This document shows, one piece after another, positions 20,784 through 33,301 of a stretch of 64,000 nucleotides of DNA. The stretch lies in the NCBI GenBank assembly GCA_033675265.1, contig JAUJYZ010000158.1, positions 1 through 64,000 on the forward strand, in the 5' to 3' direction. The notes beneath the pieces are model-generated. The model ran no database searches, was not told the DNA's origin, and saw nothing but the letters and a program-made list of their open reading frames with translations. The position numbers were made by a program, and so were the translations under genes. The first letter of the stretch is position 1, and each line of letters starts with the position of its first letter. The DNA is from Actinostola sp. cb2023. Its lineage: Eukaryota; Cnidaria; Anthozoa; Actiniaria; Actinostolidae.

Positions 20784-23700
20784 TTATCTGTATTCATCAT
20801 TGAATGCCCTGCCAATGATAAGTCTTCTTATTTCACTTGTACCTGCACCTATCTCATACAGTTTAGCATCTCTCAGTAATCTACCAGTTGGGTAATCATT
20901 GATGTATCCATTTCCACCTAAAATAAACGCACACTTAAAGTCAAGTAACTGTAAATTGTTAATTGATTGTTGGAAAATTTGAATTAAACATCTAAAGACT
21001 ATTCTGGGCATGGCTCATCAAGCATTATACCAATCTAAACCAGAAATATTACAGATTTCCTGCCTGATCGGTCTACAGACCGCCAGCACAATATAGGTTG
21101 TTTTAATTTCTTTATTATTTATTTTTTTTTTTTATTTTTTTATTTTTTTTTATTTTTTATTTTTTTTCATTATTTTATTATTTTATTATTTATTATTTTA
21201 TTTTATTTATTTTCTTCACGAACAACCCTAAGTGATACCTTGATGGCTAAAAATGTTGGCGTTCCATCGTGAACACCCTAAGCGATACCAAGACCTGTAA
21301 TTTACACCGCTAAAACTAAAAAGATAACAAATATCCATGCCCCTTTCACATGGGGAGTGGCCCCGCCTGGGATTGGTGATCAATTCCTGAGGGTTGTGGT
21401 TTCCTCTCCTAGTAATAAATTGTGTAACTGTAAAGACAGTTTATCACAGTTTACCATAAATAACTAGTGATTCTCACCCAGACATTGTATAGCATCAAGT
21501 GCAACTTGAGTGGCATTCTCTGCTGCAAACAGTATGACTCCCGCACAATCCTACGAGGAGCAGATAATGATATTACTATTAATAAATAATGGTTAGAATG
21601 CTAGCGTGATGATATTGAAGATGATGAAAGTGAAGATCAATGAATGATGATGCTGAGCACTGACGTTGCTGATGATGATGGTGGCGAAGATGTGATGATG
21701 ATGATGATGCACCGACAGTATCAACAATCTAACAGATCAATGATGATGACATCATCTGATGGTGGCGAAGATGTGATGATGATGATGATGATGATGCACT
21801 GACAGTATCAACAATCTAACATATCAATGATGATGACATCATCTGATGGTGGCGAAGATGATTTGATGATGATGATGATGCACCGACAGTATCAACAATC
21901 TAACAGATCAATGATGATGATGGTGGTGGCCAAGATGATGTGATGATGATGATGATGATGATGCACTGACAGTAGCAGATCAATGAAGATGATGTTGCTG
22001 ATAAAGATGATGATGATGATAATAAAGATGATGTGATGATGGTAAAGATGATGATGATCATGCATGCACTGACAACTGGTATATCACCAATCTAACAGAT
22101 CAATGATGTTGATGAACATGCTAATGCTGAAGATGATGGTAAAGATGATGATGGTTATGATGATGATGATGCATTGACAGTATATCACCAATCTGACAGT
22201 AGCAGATCAATGAAGATGATGATGGTGGCGAAGATGATGTTGCTGATAAAGATGATGATGATAATAATAATAATAATAATAACTTTATTTATGATGATAA
22301 TAAAGATGTGATGGTTATGATGATGATGCATTGACAGTATATCACTAATCTAACAAATCAATGATGGTGATGAACATGCTAAGATGATGGTAAAGATGAT
22401 GATGATGGTAAAGATGATGATAATGCTAATGCTGAAGATGATGAATTGTTTATTGTATTGTATTGTAAAGATGATGACGATGGTGAAGATGATGATCATG
22501 CATTGACAGTATATCACTAATCTAACCTTAGAATTAATGTGTCCTTCATCACAAGATCTGGCCACTGCGTACACATAACTTCTGCAGGCACTCAACTTAG
22601 TATACATGTCTGCCATCTTTCCTTGTATGAGCTGCAATATCATGGACAATTTTGGATGCGTTTTAAATGCATTTTAAACGCGTTTGCGATGTTCGCTTAG
22701 TTCTGAGCGGTACTGTATGTTGCTAAATGAAATGTAGGAAGAGTTAAATATATGGCTTTGCGGACCAGATGGGTTGCCCCCAGGCCTTGAGCAGGGTTAC
22801 GTCTGCTCATCTTTGCAGATTGTTGTGGTCCTTCTTGTGTTTTTGTGCTAGCTTTGTTAGTATTTTTATTATGACGTTTAAGCTAGATTTCAGTCCTTCT
22901 CAGTCAATAAAACAACAGGAAGCCCAGGCAGGAGAAATGGGAGAACAAACCAGGACTTAGTGTTTTGTATTTAGTATACCTGGAATTCTCCTATTTTCTG
23001 GCCAAATGCAGTTCGTTGATGCACATAAGGAATAACAATGTCCAACGCGGCTTGCATAATGCTGAAAAAATAATAAAAAGTGCCACGTCAACCCCTATAC
23101 TATCACACTGTACGTAGTTTGATGCAATTATTTAACATTTTGAAGCCTGATATGATCCAACGAACCAACTCACCCGATAGGTCCAGCAGATAAAATCAGT
23201 CTTTCCACATCTAAGCCACTCATCAGAATGTAAGCTCCTTTCCCGACTTGTCCCAAAACATTTTCAGCTGATATTTAGAATTATATAAAGATGTTTAAGA
23301 CATTTACACACTATATGGCTATCACTGGGTTAACATTTGGCACACCTGGTACTCTGCAATTGTCAAAGACGAGTTCACAAGTATTTGAGCCTCTCATTCC
23401 CAACTTGTCAAGCTTAGGACTTGTACTAAATCCAGGCATACCCTACATTGAAGTAATAATAACATTAAACATCCTTTCATGTGTTCCTCCATCTGGAATC
23501 TATCAATTAATTTGTCCATTAATCCCTGTGGCAATGGGCATGTAACACCTGTCATGTGACTTTTTAAATTTTAACCGCAGACAAACGAAAATATCATAAC
23601 TGGAAAGAGCATGCTAAAGTTAGTAAAAGTGGAAAGTTTGAAGGGAAATACGTAAATAGGGCAATAGTTACAGGCATTCAAACTTTGCCTTTTTTGTATG

Positions 23701-26700
23701 GAAATGTATGTTGGAAGGCAACGCTTGCCCTCCAGCGAAAAACCCATACAAATCCTTGTCAAAGCGGGAAACTTTGAAAGCCGTTAACGTTTTTCTTATT
23801 TGCTTGATTCTTTTCAAATGTTCAAATTTTACTAATTTTAGTATGCTCTTTCAAGTTAAGGTATTTTCGTTTGTCTTCGGTGAAAATTTAAAAAGTCACG
23901 TTACAGGTGTTACACGCCCATTCATCCAACCATTTATTCTAGATACTATTCGTCCATCCATCTGTCCATCCATCCGACCATCCGTCCATCCATTTATTCT
24001 ATATACTAGATCCATCCTTCGATCCAACCATCTGTCTATCCATTCATTTGTCCATCCAACAATTCAACCACCCATCAATCCAACCATCTGCACATCCATT
24101 TCTGCCTATTCATCCACACTTTATGCATCCTCATCAGTATTAGTATGTAAAATGTAATAAAGATTCATCCTCTGACATTCATCCTCATTCTTCATCAACA
24201 CTTCTTGAGTGTTCTGATCAGTCCCCAAGTGCTATAAATCTGCACATAGCACAGCGGACAAGTTTTCTATTTCTTTTATAAAATACAATTCTGATTTTAA
24301 GGCAAGTTTTCAATTTTGTTTGTTACAAAAATGCTTTCAAGGATATGTGCGCGCATCGAGAGCACACAGCACATATGTTGTTCTGTGCTGTGTGCTCTCA
24401 AAGCATGCGGTATATGCATCCTTTGGCCAATCAATAGTATATATATCATAGTTACTTTATAATAACATATGTACCTTCTCTATAAGAAATGTTGATTTTG
24501 CGTTTGGTTTGTTGGCATCGGGGGTGTTGGCATACACCACAAGTACGTCTGCATCAGGACCGTTGGTTATCCAGAACTTAGTACCATTAAGTACATAGTG
24601 ATCACCTGTCCAAAACAAAAATTGAAGGATAAGAATAAACCAGTCATGAACACAGTGACAAGTATCTGTTAGGACTAGTACATTGTACATATATATGCAT
24701 GTACACTAGGCCAGTTATATGTGCCAGTTACTGGCTGACTTTGCCCTCCCCCCTCCTTACCATCCTTGTCTGCTCTGAGCTTCATTGACATTACATCTGA
24801 TCCTGCATTGTGTTCACTCATTGCAAGAGCTCCAACGTAATCTCCACTGATGAGCTGTAATTATATGAAATTGAAAATTTGGACTTAGTCAAAAGCTAAA
24901 TGTCAAAAGGAGGAGATGAGAGAGAAGAGAGAAGAGGAATCGGGAGACAGGAGATGGGAGAGTACAGGAGATGGGAGACAAGAGATGGGAGACAGGAGAT
25001 GGGAGACAGGAGATGGGAGACAGGAGATGGGAGACAGGAGATGGGAGACAGGAGATGGGAGACAGGAGATGGGAGACAGGAGATGGGAGAGTACAGGAGA
25101 TGGGAGAGTACAGGAGATGGGAGATGGGAGACAGCTAGGAGATGGGAGATGGGAGATGGGAGACAGGAAATGGGAGAGTACAGGAGATGGGAGACAGGAG
25201 ATGGGAGACAGGAGATGGGAGACAGGAGATGGGAGAAAGGAGATGGGAGACAGGAGATGGGAGAAAGGAGATGGGAGACAGGAGATGGGAGAGTACAGGA
25301 TATGGGAGACAGGAGATGGGAGACAGGAGATGGGAGAAAAGAGATGGGAGTGAGGAGATGGGAGAGTACAGGAGATGGGAGAGTACAGGATTTTGGAGAT
25401 GGGAGACAGGAGATGGGAGAAAGGAGATGGGAGACAGGAGATGGGAGAGTACAGGAGATGGGATACAGGAGATGGGAAAAGGATATGGGAGAGTACAGGA
25501 GATGGGAGAGTACAGGAGATGGGAGACAGGAGATGGGAGAGTACAGGAGATGGGAGACAGGAGATGGGAGAAAGGAGATGAGAGACAGGAGATGGGAGAC
25601 AGGAGATGGGAGAGTACAGGAGATGGGAGACAGGAGATGGGAGACAGGAGATGGGAGACAGGAGATGGGAGACAGGAGATGGGAGACAGAAGATGGAACG
25701 AAGGAGATGGGAGAGAGGAGATGGGAGAGAGGAGATGGGAGACAGGAGATGGGAGACAGGAGATGGGAGACAGGAGATGGGAGTGAGGAGATGGGAGAGT
25801 ACAGGAGATGGGAGAGAGGAGATGGGAGAGAGGAGATGGGAGAGAACAGGAGATGGGAGATAGGAGATGGGAGACAGGAGATGGGAGATAGAGGAGATGG
25901 GAGAGTACAGGAGAGATGGGAGACAGGAGATGGGAGACAGGAGATGGGAGAGTACAGGAGATGGGAGACAGGAGATGGGAGACAGGAGATGGGAGAGTAC
26001 AGGAGATGGGAGAAAGGAGATGGGAGTGAGGAGATGGGAGAGTACAGAAGATGGGAGATAGGAGATGGGAGACAAGAGATGGGAGATAGGAGATGGGAGA
26101 GTACAGGAGATGGGAGACAGGAGATGGGAGACAGGAGATGGGAGACAGGAGATGGGAGACAGGAGATGGGAGACAGGAGATGGGAGACAGGAGATGGGAG
26201 ACAGGAGATGGGAGAAAGGAGATGGGAGTGAGGAGATGGGAGAGTACAGGAGATGCGAGATAGGAGATGGGAGTGAGGAGATGGGAGAGTACAGGAGATG
26301 CGAGATAGGAGATGGGAGACAGGAGATGGGAGACAGGAGATGGGAGACAGGAGATGGGAGACAGGAGATGGGAGACAGGAGATGGGAGAGTACAGGAGAT
26401 GGGAGACAGGAGATGGGAGACAGGAGATGGGAGAGTACAGGAGATGGGAGAAAGGAGATGGGAGACAGGAGATGGGAGAGTACAGAAGGTGGGAGATAGG
26501 AGATGGGAGTACAGGAGATGGGAGATAGGAGATGGGAGAGTACAGGAGATGGGAGAGGAGATGGGAGACAGGAGAGGGAGACAGGAGATGGGAGAGAGGA
26601 GATGGGAGACAGGAGATGGGAGAGAGGAGATGGGAGACAGGAGATGGGAGTACAGGAGATGGGAGACAGGAGATGGGAGACAGGAGATGGGAAAAGGAGA

Positions 26701-29700
26701 TGGGGGTGAGGAGATGGGAGAGTACAGGAGATGGGAGAAAGGAGATGGGAGACAGGAGATGGGAGATAGGAGATGGGAGACAGGAGATGGGAGACAGGAG
26801 ATGGGAGACAGGAGATGGGAGAGTACAGGAGATGGGAGACAGGAGATGGGAGAGTACAGGAGATGGGAGACAGGAGATGGGAGATAGGAGATGGGAGAAA
26901 GGAGATGGTCTACACGTCGGGCAAAAAAGGACCCGAAATCGGCATCAGTCATTAAACTTCTACAGTTTTAATCCAATCAAAATGAAACTTGGCAACATGG
27001 CAAGGCAACAAATCATATCTTTTTTGTTTTTCAATTGTAATGATTTTTGGTGGGAAAATGACATCATGAACAAACCCACAAATTTTGAAATTCACAACTA
27101 TACTAATTTGATCATCGCATTCGAAAGAACATGTAAAATGAGAGATATTTTACATGTTCTTTCGAATGCAATTATCAAATTAGTATACTCATTTTCCCGC
27201 CAAAAAACATTAAAATTAAAAAACAAAAAAGATAGCATTTGTTGCCTTGCCATGTTGCCAAGTTTCATTTTGATTGGATTAAAACTGTAGAAGTTTAATG
27301 ACTGATGCCGATTTTGGGCCCTTTTTTGCCCGACGTGCTAGTAGATGAGAGATGGGAGAAAGAAGAGGACACAGGAGATGGCAGACAGGAGACAGAAGAT
27401 GGGAGAAAGGAGACGGGAGATGGGAGATGGCATACAGGAGATGGGAGACTGGAGAAAGGAAATGGGAGAAAGGAGATGGGAGACAGGACATGGAAGATGG
27501 GAAACAGGAGATGGGAGAGTACAGGAGATGGGAGAAAGGAAAGAGGAGAAATGAGATGGGAGAAAGGAGACGGGAGAAAGGAGACGGGAGAAAGGAGACG
27601 GGAGAAAGGAGACGGGAGAAAGGAAATGGGAGAAAGGAGATGGGAGACAGAAGATGGGAAACAGGAGATGGGAGAAAGGAAAGAGGAGAAAGGAGATGGG
27701 AGAAAGGAGAAGGGAGAAAGGAGACGGGAGAAAGGAAATGGGAGAAAGGAAATAGGAGAAAGGAGACTGGAGAAAGGAAATGGGAGAAAGGAGATGGGAG
27801 ACAGGACATGGAAGATGGGAAACAGGAGATGGGAGAGTACAGGAGATGGGAGAAAGGAAAGAGGAGAAATGAGATGGGAGAAAGGAGACAGGAGAAAGGA
27901 GACGGGAGAAAGGAGACGGGAGAAAGGAAATGGGAGAAAGGAGATGGGAGACAGAAGATGGGAAACAGGAGACAGGAGATGGGAGAAAGGAAAGAGGAGA
28001 AAGGAGATGGGAGAAAGGAGAAGAGAGAAAGGAGACGGGAGAAAGGAAATGGGAGAAAGGAAATAGGAGAAAGGAGACTGGAGAAAGGAAATGGGAGGCA
28101 GGAGATGGGAGAAAGAGAGGATAGTAGAATCAGCCTACCTTTGGCAAATACTTTTCTTTCTGCATTTCATTTCCATGTCTTACAATTTGGTTGACACACA
28201 AGTTAGAATGAGCACCATAACTCATAGCGATGGCAGCAGATGCCCTGGTCATTTCCTCTATGATTATACAGTGATCAAAGAATCCACTTGCACTGCCTCC
28301 ATATTTCTCTACACGAAATGTAAATATGTAGAAGTTAGTAAAGAAACTACATGTATAGGTCTGATCACATGATCATGCTTCATGTACTCAATAGGGAGCT
28401 TAAGCAGCAGACGGCGCGCGCGCTGACGAATAATGTTCGAAACCGTTGACGTCAGTGACGGAAATATATAATAATAATTATTATTATTATATGACGTGAA
28501 AAGAGGTGAATTGCCTTCGTAGATTGCCGTCACGGACGTCAACGGTCGTTTCGAACATTATTTGTCAGTGCGCGCGCCGTCCGCGTTGCCAAAACCTCTG
28601 CTGCTTAAGCTCCCTAATATTTGAGATATAACTCATGCTGTGATTGGTTGGCTACCATGTTTATATCAGAGGACATCTCGACAAAAATCTTTGAAAATAA
28701 AAATCATGCTACAAATGACCTTATTCGTACTTAATTTCACGAGGCTTTATGTTCGCGATTTTCGCGTTTAAAAAAAAATCGCAAAATTAAAGCCTCGCGA
28801 AAAAAAAGGCTTGCAGACTTAAAACACGCAAAATATTATACACTGAAAAACATTTTACATATCGGAGCCATTTATTCAACATGACAACAAACGTTATTTA
28901 ATACGAAATTGTTATTTTAAACGACTTAGAGCGCAAGCACTAAATCCATGAAACAAAATCAAAGTTGTTACTGCGTAATAGTTTTTATTTAGCGACTATT
29001 TAGTCACTATCATCCAACCAGAACATTCTTTTTTAAATGTCAATACACAAGAGACATCAAATACACAATAGACTTGCTGTTCATTATGACATTACTCATC
29101 AGAAGCCTTTATTCAAGATCATGTTATGATTGGATGATAGTGGCTAAATAGTCGCTAAATAAAAACTATTTGGCAGTAACAACTTGGATGTTATTTCATG
29201 GTTTTAGTGCTTACGCTCTATTCAACAAGATAATACTACCATTTTCAAGCAACCATATACGGTAAACTTTTTTGTCTGTTTTAGTTGCAAATTTATAACG
29301 TCTTGTTAGTCTAGTTGACTGTCATCTTGTACCAATTTGTATAGAAATATTATTTTTTTAGAAAAATACATGTTGTGGACACCGCTTTCGCGAAATTTAA
29401 TGCTTGTTTTTCATTTTCTCTTATCGAAATCGTGAAAATAAAGCCTCGCAAAATGCTGTCTTAACAACATCGTGAAATTAAGTACGCGCAAAATTAAGTA
29501 CGGATAAGGTATTGATTTTGTAATCAGTTTAATTAATGTTGACATACATTGTACTAGGTATATGTAATGTTTTTTTCCATTAAAGACTGTATTTATAAAA
29601 AAAACTGCCAAAGGACTGAGATGGGAGGAAGCTATAGAGCACTCGAGATCAAGCAAGAGAAACACTTAGCAATTATTGGACGAGGTTGAGCAAAATATCG

Positions 29701-32700
29701 TGATTTGTCAGTGGCGAGCAGAATAATTATTTGCCAATGCCGATGGCAGAGACACTGACAAAATCACGATATTTTGCAAAAACCGAATTCAATAAAATTT
29801 GTTTTATCATTCACGTTATTTACTCTCACCTAAAGCAACAACTCTGGAAAAATTGAGCTGCCATTGTCGAGGAAAACGAAAAAACACTTATTCGTAGGAA
29901 GTTATCTGCAGTGACGTAGTCGTCTCTCGACCAATGAAAATCAGGAGAAAATAATGTGAATGATAATAGTACTTTGCTGTGTGTTCCCTGCAAGCTTGCT
30001 TCTCTCATGCTCTACAACTTCCATCGTGTTGATATCACAGTAGATATAGACACCTGTAGTGTACAGTCATGGATACTAAATTTTAAATACACCTATTTCA
30101 AATAACATTGTTGCGTTCAAAGCAACAAGCGTCAAGCCAAGACCGAAGTGCATACTGGTCTTGTGTTGGCAAATTATTTAAATCAGACCTATTTTCTATG
30201 GAACGAAGTGTGATATGCAAACAAGCACGTGAAAATGTTCACATTTTGTAATTAGTCCTTATAGAAACAATTGTGATTTAAATAATTGCCAGCACATAAC
30301 CAGTATTCACTTCGGTCTTGGCTTGACACTTGTTGCTTTGAACGCGACAACGTTATTTGAAATAGGTGTATATATTTTTTGGTCATAGAAAGAATCTAAA
30401 GGTGTTTAGTTTCTTTACAAATCAAATCAAATCAAAATCAAAAGACTTTATTTTCTGAGGGTGACACTAAACAGTCTCAGACTGATAAACTTGTGGCCCT
30501 CTAACCTAAACTAAGTAAATCTATAAATCTTGAAGGGACACACATCTAGCCAAAGTGCTTCAATCTCGCCATCCTCAAGATCTGTCCGACGTTTAACTTG
30601 CAGATCCATGTTTACAAAAGCCAGTAAACCACCACCTCCTTTAGAATTTCTGTCTTTGCGAAAAAGTCGAAAGCCAGGGACAGTAAATAAACAATCCGGT
30701 ATGGTGGGCTTAAGGAATGTCTCAGTGATAAATAAAATATCCAATTGCTTGGGATCAAACCCACTGAGAAGTAGTTTTATCTGTACAAATTTACTATCTG
30801 TCAGGTAGTTAATGTTCCAGTGACCAAATCGAATACCTTTATCGCTCAAGTTCAGTTTGAATTCGTCAGGCAGGCTGCAGTTACTAATACTTATAATTTT
30901 ACTGTACCTGGAGCAGTTATACCCAAATATCCCATGTCTCCTAACTTTTTCCAAAATTCCTGTTTATAAATGAAAAGATTGTTACCATGGTAACGTTTTA
31001 TAAAATAACTTACTTTCTTATAATATAGCACAGATACTACATGTACATGTATGTGTGCTCTTATTGGTCAATTAGCAGGCCGTAACTTCCCATATGGCCC
31101 GAGCTGAAAACAGAAAATTAAGGAAAAGCTATATAATAAATATCTTATTAACCTCGCTTGCTCTGCCCGTACGGGAAGATATGGATCCTCGAGCTACGCG
31201 CTTGGGCCATAAGGTCAAGCCAAAAAACTCAGTCCATAACTTCCCGTACTGACCTCGCGCTCGGTTAATAAGAGGTATGTACATTAATACTCCTTTTTAC
31301 AGTTCCTGGCACCATCTTTAAAGGTAGCCGAGCCCTTGCATCGAAGCAAGACCAATGGTGACCTTGCAATGATAGATCAGAGACATGTGAATTTAATTGT
31401 CCAAGGTGTTAAAAAAGGTCTCTATCATTGCAAGGTCACCGTTGGTCTCGCTTCGATGCAAAGGCTCAGCTACCTTTCAAGATGGCGCCAGGAACTGTAC
31501 ATGTAAAAGGAGTATTCTTGGATATACAGTACATGTACATGTAAAGTTGTATTTGTATGAGTGGGAAAGCTATACCGTAGAGCATGGATTGGTCATGGTA
31601 TTGCATGCTTGATAGAAAAACATTGGCATGGTTATGGCACAGCACTAATCGCACCCAAAACAATTTCCCAGTCATAAGAAAAACACAATGTAAGTTGATA
31701 TTAGCAGTGATTTTCAAAGTCTTACCCTTAATTGGGGAAAGTCATTTTCCTTGTCAATCTGGTCTGCATATGGAGCTAGCTCTTTCTGAAAGAAGTTGCA
31801 GGATGCCTCTCTCAACTATTGACCAGAAAATATTGTTAAAATCAGTCAAAATGTTCAATGGAACTGACAATGACAGTACCGTCGTACATGTACATACATG
31901 TATTATATTTTAATATAGTCAAGTCAGTCCGCACGCTCTGATTGGCTGAAAACTGTGCTGTATCAGAGAATGGAGCACGGTTTGATGACGCTATTTTTCG
32001 GCTGTTTGGTTTGATCCAAAATTGTGAAGAAAACAAACCAAGCGCTCGCTCGATGGCGTAACTGGCGTCACTAGCGCGCACACTTCACTCGCTAAAATGT
32101 TATTCAAAAACACAACAGAATCCTCAACTTTCTTGCCATTTTTCTCACCATTCCTGTTCTTTTTTATCAAAAATCCATAGTTTCTATATAATAAATTAAA
32201 GCAAATAGAACAGCTTTTTCCGTGCTCCGGGATCCATTCAGTAACAGCACTCAGGAAGTGTCGAGAGCACTCCAGAAGTGTGGAGAGCACTCGCCAACGG
32301 CTTGTGCTCTCCCTACACTTCTTTCATGCTCTCGTCACTTCCTTCGTGCTGTATTACTGAACAGAGCACGGAAAAAGCTGTTCTATTTGTTAACCATAGT
32401 TTACTATATATTTTAATTTATAGTTTTAATAATATTCATGAAAAAAATTCTCGATTCTGATTGGCTTAGAGCAGTGCAAACTGCAGTGTAAATTATTATT
32501 TTTCATGAATATTATTAATTGGTAATCATACAATTTCACATTCAATTTGGAATAATTTGCACAAGTTTGTGTGTTTTTCAAAGCTCGCTCAAATTTACGG
32601 GCTCATGCAATTTTGAAAAACACACTTGTGCAAATTGGGGAAATAAATATTATGATTATGATTATGATTATTACTCGTGCCCAGGCCTAAGGCCGGGCAC

Positions 32701-33301
32701 GAGTCTAAGAATGGAAACCGTATTTTTTATTTTTTTGGGTGAGAGTCGCAAGAGAGATTATAAATCAAAAACCAATCAGGAGGCACCGAAGGTCAAGGGG
32801 CAAGTTCAGCCGTCAAATTAAAACTCACGTAAAGTAGTTTCCCAAAATCTAAAATTTCCAGCAATGTTGTGCGCAATGGTGCACCGTGTGTCCGACCCTT
32901 AATTAGCTTATTATGTAATAGTCTATAAGCTTAATCTACATTATATAGTCTATTAACTTTCTTTTACTAATTTTCCTTCAGATACTACAATCTATGTATA
33001 TGCAAGGCTTTATACTTAATATCCCCTCAGAAGATTTAAATAAATGTATATTTACATCAATATTCAAGCAACTCAGAGAGTCAAAGTTCAAAGACTCAGT
33101 GACTACATTTTACAATGAAGAAATATTAAAATATTTTTATCTTCAAAAATAAGTAGTAGTTCTTACATGTGTTTGGTGATCCGATAGCCCAAATACTTGG
33201 TCATCAACTGCTAAAGATATTTGTCGAAGACTAGTTTGTCTAGGGGTAGAAAAAAGCAATCTTTTGATGCCTGTTCGCAGAGAACACAACCGAGCCGCCA
33301 T
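20784..33301 (-). CDS. IVD: Isovaleryl-CoA dehydrogenase, mitochondrial (complete, 12 exons)
   Basis: FAD-dependent acyl-CoA dehydrogenase of leucine catabolism; it oxidises isovaleryl-CoA to 3-methylcrotonyl-CoA in the mitochondrial matrix and passes electrons to ETF. Exons on the minus strand: 33301-33167, 31815-31726, 30959-30908, 28308-28139, 24854-24761, 24605-24475, 23442-23346, 23267-23174, 23061-22980, 22631-22527, 21550-21478, 20917-20784. All have GT-AG borders and consistent phases, and they sum to 1257 nt (418 aa), close to the ~425 aa of the family. The N-terminus is basic and Arg/Ser-rich ([18 protein letters not shown]), a typical matrix-targeting signal. Family blocks include [47 protein letters not shown] and [20 protein letters not shown]. 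The catalytic base is Glu278 in SGLDVERL, the IVD-type position. The usual C-terminal ACAD glutamate is replaced in YEIGAGTSE, which separates IVD from other ACADs. Introns carry a LINE remnant, MITEs and a 2-kb minisatellite. Confidence 0.97.
21590..22510. repeat. GAT-rich compound minisatellite in the IVD intron before exon 11
   Basis: (GAT)n tracts alternate with modules such as GACAGTATCAACAATCTAAC and GGTGGCGAAGATG, repeated about every 80-110 bp. Non-coding. Confidence 0.9.
23535..23920. mobile_element. Palindromic element, GTAACACCTGT termini (386 bp)
   Basis: TGGGCATGTAACACCTGTCA pairs imperfectly with ACAGGTGTTACACGCCCA. The complementarity continues inward (GTGACTTTTTAAATTTT) across most of the element. 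Lies in an IVD intron. Confidence 0.8.
23930..24125. repeat. CATC-type simple repeat
   Basis: Degenerate CATCCATC/GTCCATC runs directly flank the palindromic element. Confidence 0.85.
24337..24424. repeat. Inverted repeat, GAGAGCACACAGCAC
   Basis: GAGAGCACACAGCACATATG pairs with TGTGCTGTGTGCTCTC; outer bases AAGGATATG and CATCCTT also pair. Intronic in IVD. Confidence 0.75.
24935..26905. repeat. 14-bp GGGAGACAGGAGAT minisatellite, ~2 kb
   Basis: Well over 120 units, with GGGAGAGTACAGGAGAT and GGGAGAAAGGAGAT variants. It lacks stop codons in several frames and gives spurious ORFs up to 605 codons. It lies in the IVD intron between exons 4 and 5. Confidence 0.98.
26908..27341. mobile_element. 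434-bp palindromic transposon inserted in the minisatellite
   Basis: Starts CTACACGTCGGGCAAAAAAG; the right end is CTTTTTTGCCCGACGTG-like followed by CTAG. Arms of about 190 bp are nearly perfect complements (AAACTTCTACAGTTTTAATC, CATGGCAAGGCAACAAAT). The minisatellite resumes on its other side. No transposase, so non-autonomous. Confidence 0.88.
27342..28115. repeat. Diverged right portion of the 14-bp minisatellite
   Basis: GGGAGAAAGGAGA-type units dominate, with a higher-order period: the block from about 27466-27790 recurs near 27785-28095. Distinct in unit mix from the left portion. Confidence 0.93.
28392..28616. mobile_element. MITE with TAGGGAGCTTAAGCAGC termini (225 bp)
   Basis: TAGGGAGCTTAAGCAGCAGA pairs with CTGCTGCTTAAGCTCCCTA. 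The interior palindrome includes GCGCGCGC and GTTGACGTC arms around an ATT-rich centre. In the IVD intron beside exon 4. Confidence 0.88.
28718..29510. mobile_element. Palindromic element with a nested palindrome
   Basis: Outer termini ACCTTATTCGTACTTAATTT against AAATTAAGTACGGATAAGGT, with CGAGGCTTTA/AAAGCCTCGC further in. A second palindrome at 28927-29220 (TAGAGCGCAAGCACTAAA, and GCGACTATTTAG in both arms) sits inside. Confidence 0.8.
29690..29790. repeat. Inverted repeat, AAAATATCGTGATTTTGTCA type
   Basis: GCAAAATATCGTGATTTGTC pairs with GACAAAATCACGATATTTTGC across a short loop. Confidence 0.75.
29838..29953. repeat. Dispersed repeat copy 1 (GAGCTGCCATTGTCGAGG)
   Basis: About 110 bp, nearly identical and in the same orientation as 37573-37685. 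Shared core GTTATCTGCAGTGACGTAGT. Confidence 0.85.
30088..30371. mobile_element. Palindromic element, ATACACCTATTTCAAATAAC termini (284 bp)
   Basis: Arms of about 100 bp: CTATTTCAAATAACATTGTT, GCAACAAGCGTCAAGCCAAG and their complements at the right. Confidence 0.85.
30424..30903 (-). mobile_element. LINE remnant: endonuclease fragment fused to 3' end
   Basis: The minus-strand frame encodes part of an APE-type endonuclease ([60 protein letters not shown]). It runs directly into the LINE 3' end (GGCCACAAGTTTATCAG, AAATAAAGTC, GATTT tail). The reverse transcriptase is absent, so the copy is internally deleted. It begins within a few bases of the IVD exon 3 splice donor. Confidence 0.8.
31286..31516. 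mobile_element. Palindromic element, GAGTATT/AATACTCC termini (231 bp)
   Basis: About 100-bp arms: CAGTTCCTGGCACCATCTTT, CATTGCAAGGTCACC and complements. Lies in an IVD intron next to exon 2. Confidence 0.83.
32183..32405. mobile_element. Palindromic element with AACAGCTTTTTCCGTGCTC arms
   Basis: AGAACAGCTTTTTCCGTGCT pairs with AGCACGGAAAAAGCTGTTCT. Several imperfect GTGCTCTC modules fill the centre. Confidence 0.75.
32421..32650. repeat. Dispersed repeat, GATTGGCTTAGAGCAGTGCA family, copy 1
   Basis: TCGATTCTGATTGGCTTAGA and AATTGGTAATCATAC recur at 60862-60990. Partly self-complementary (TTCATGAATATTAT). Confidence 0.7.

Noticed and set aside
25135..26952. Long ORFs (up to 605 codons) of Ser/Pro/His/Leu or Gly/Arg/Trp/Glu
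   Set aside because: They are translations of a 14-bp repeat lacking stop codons, present on both strands and in several frames, inside an IVD intron.
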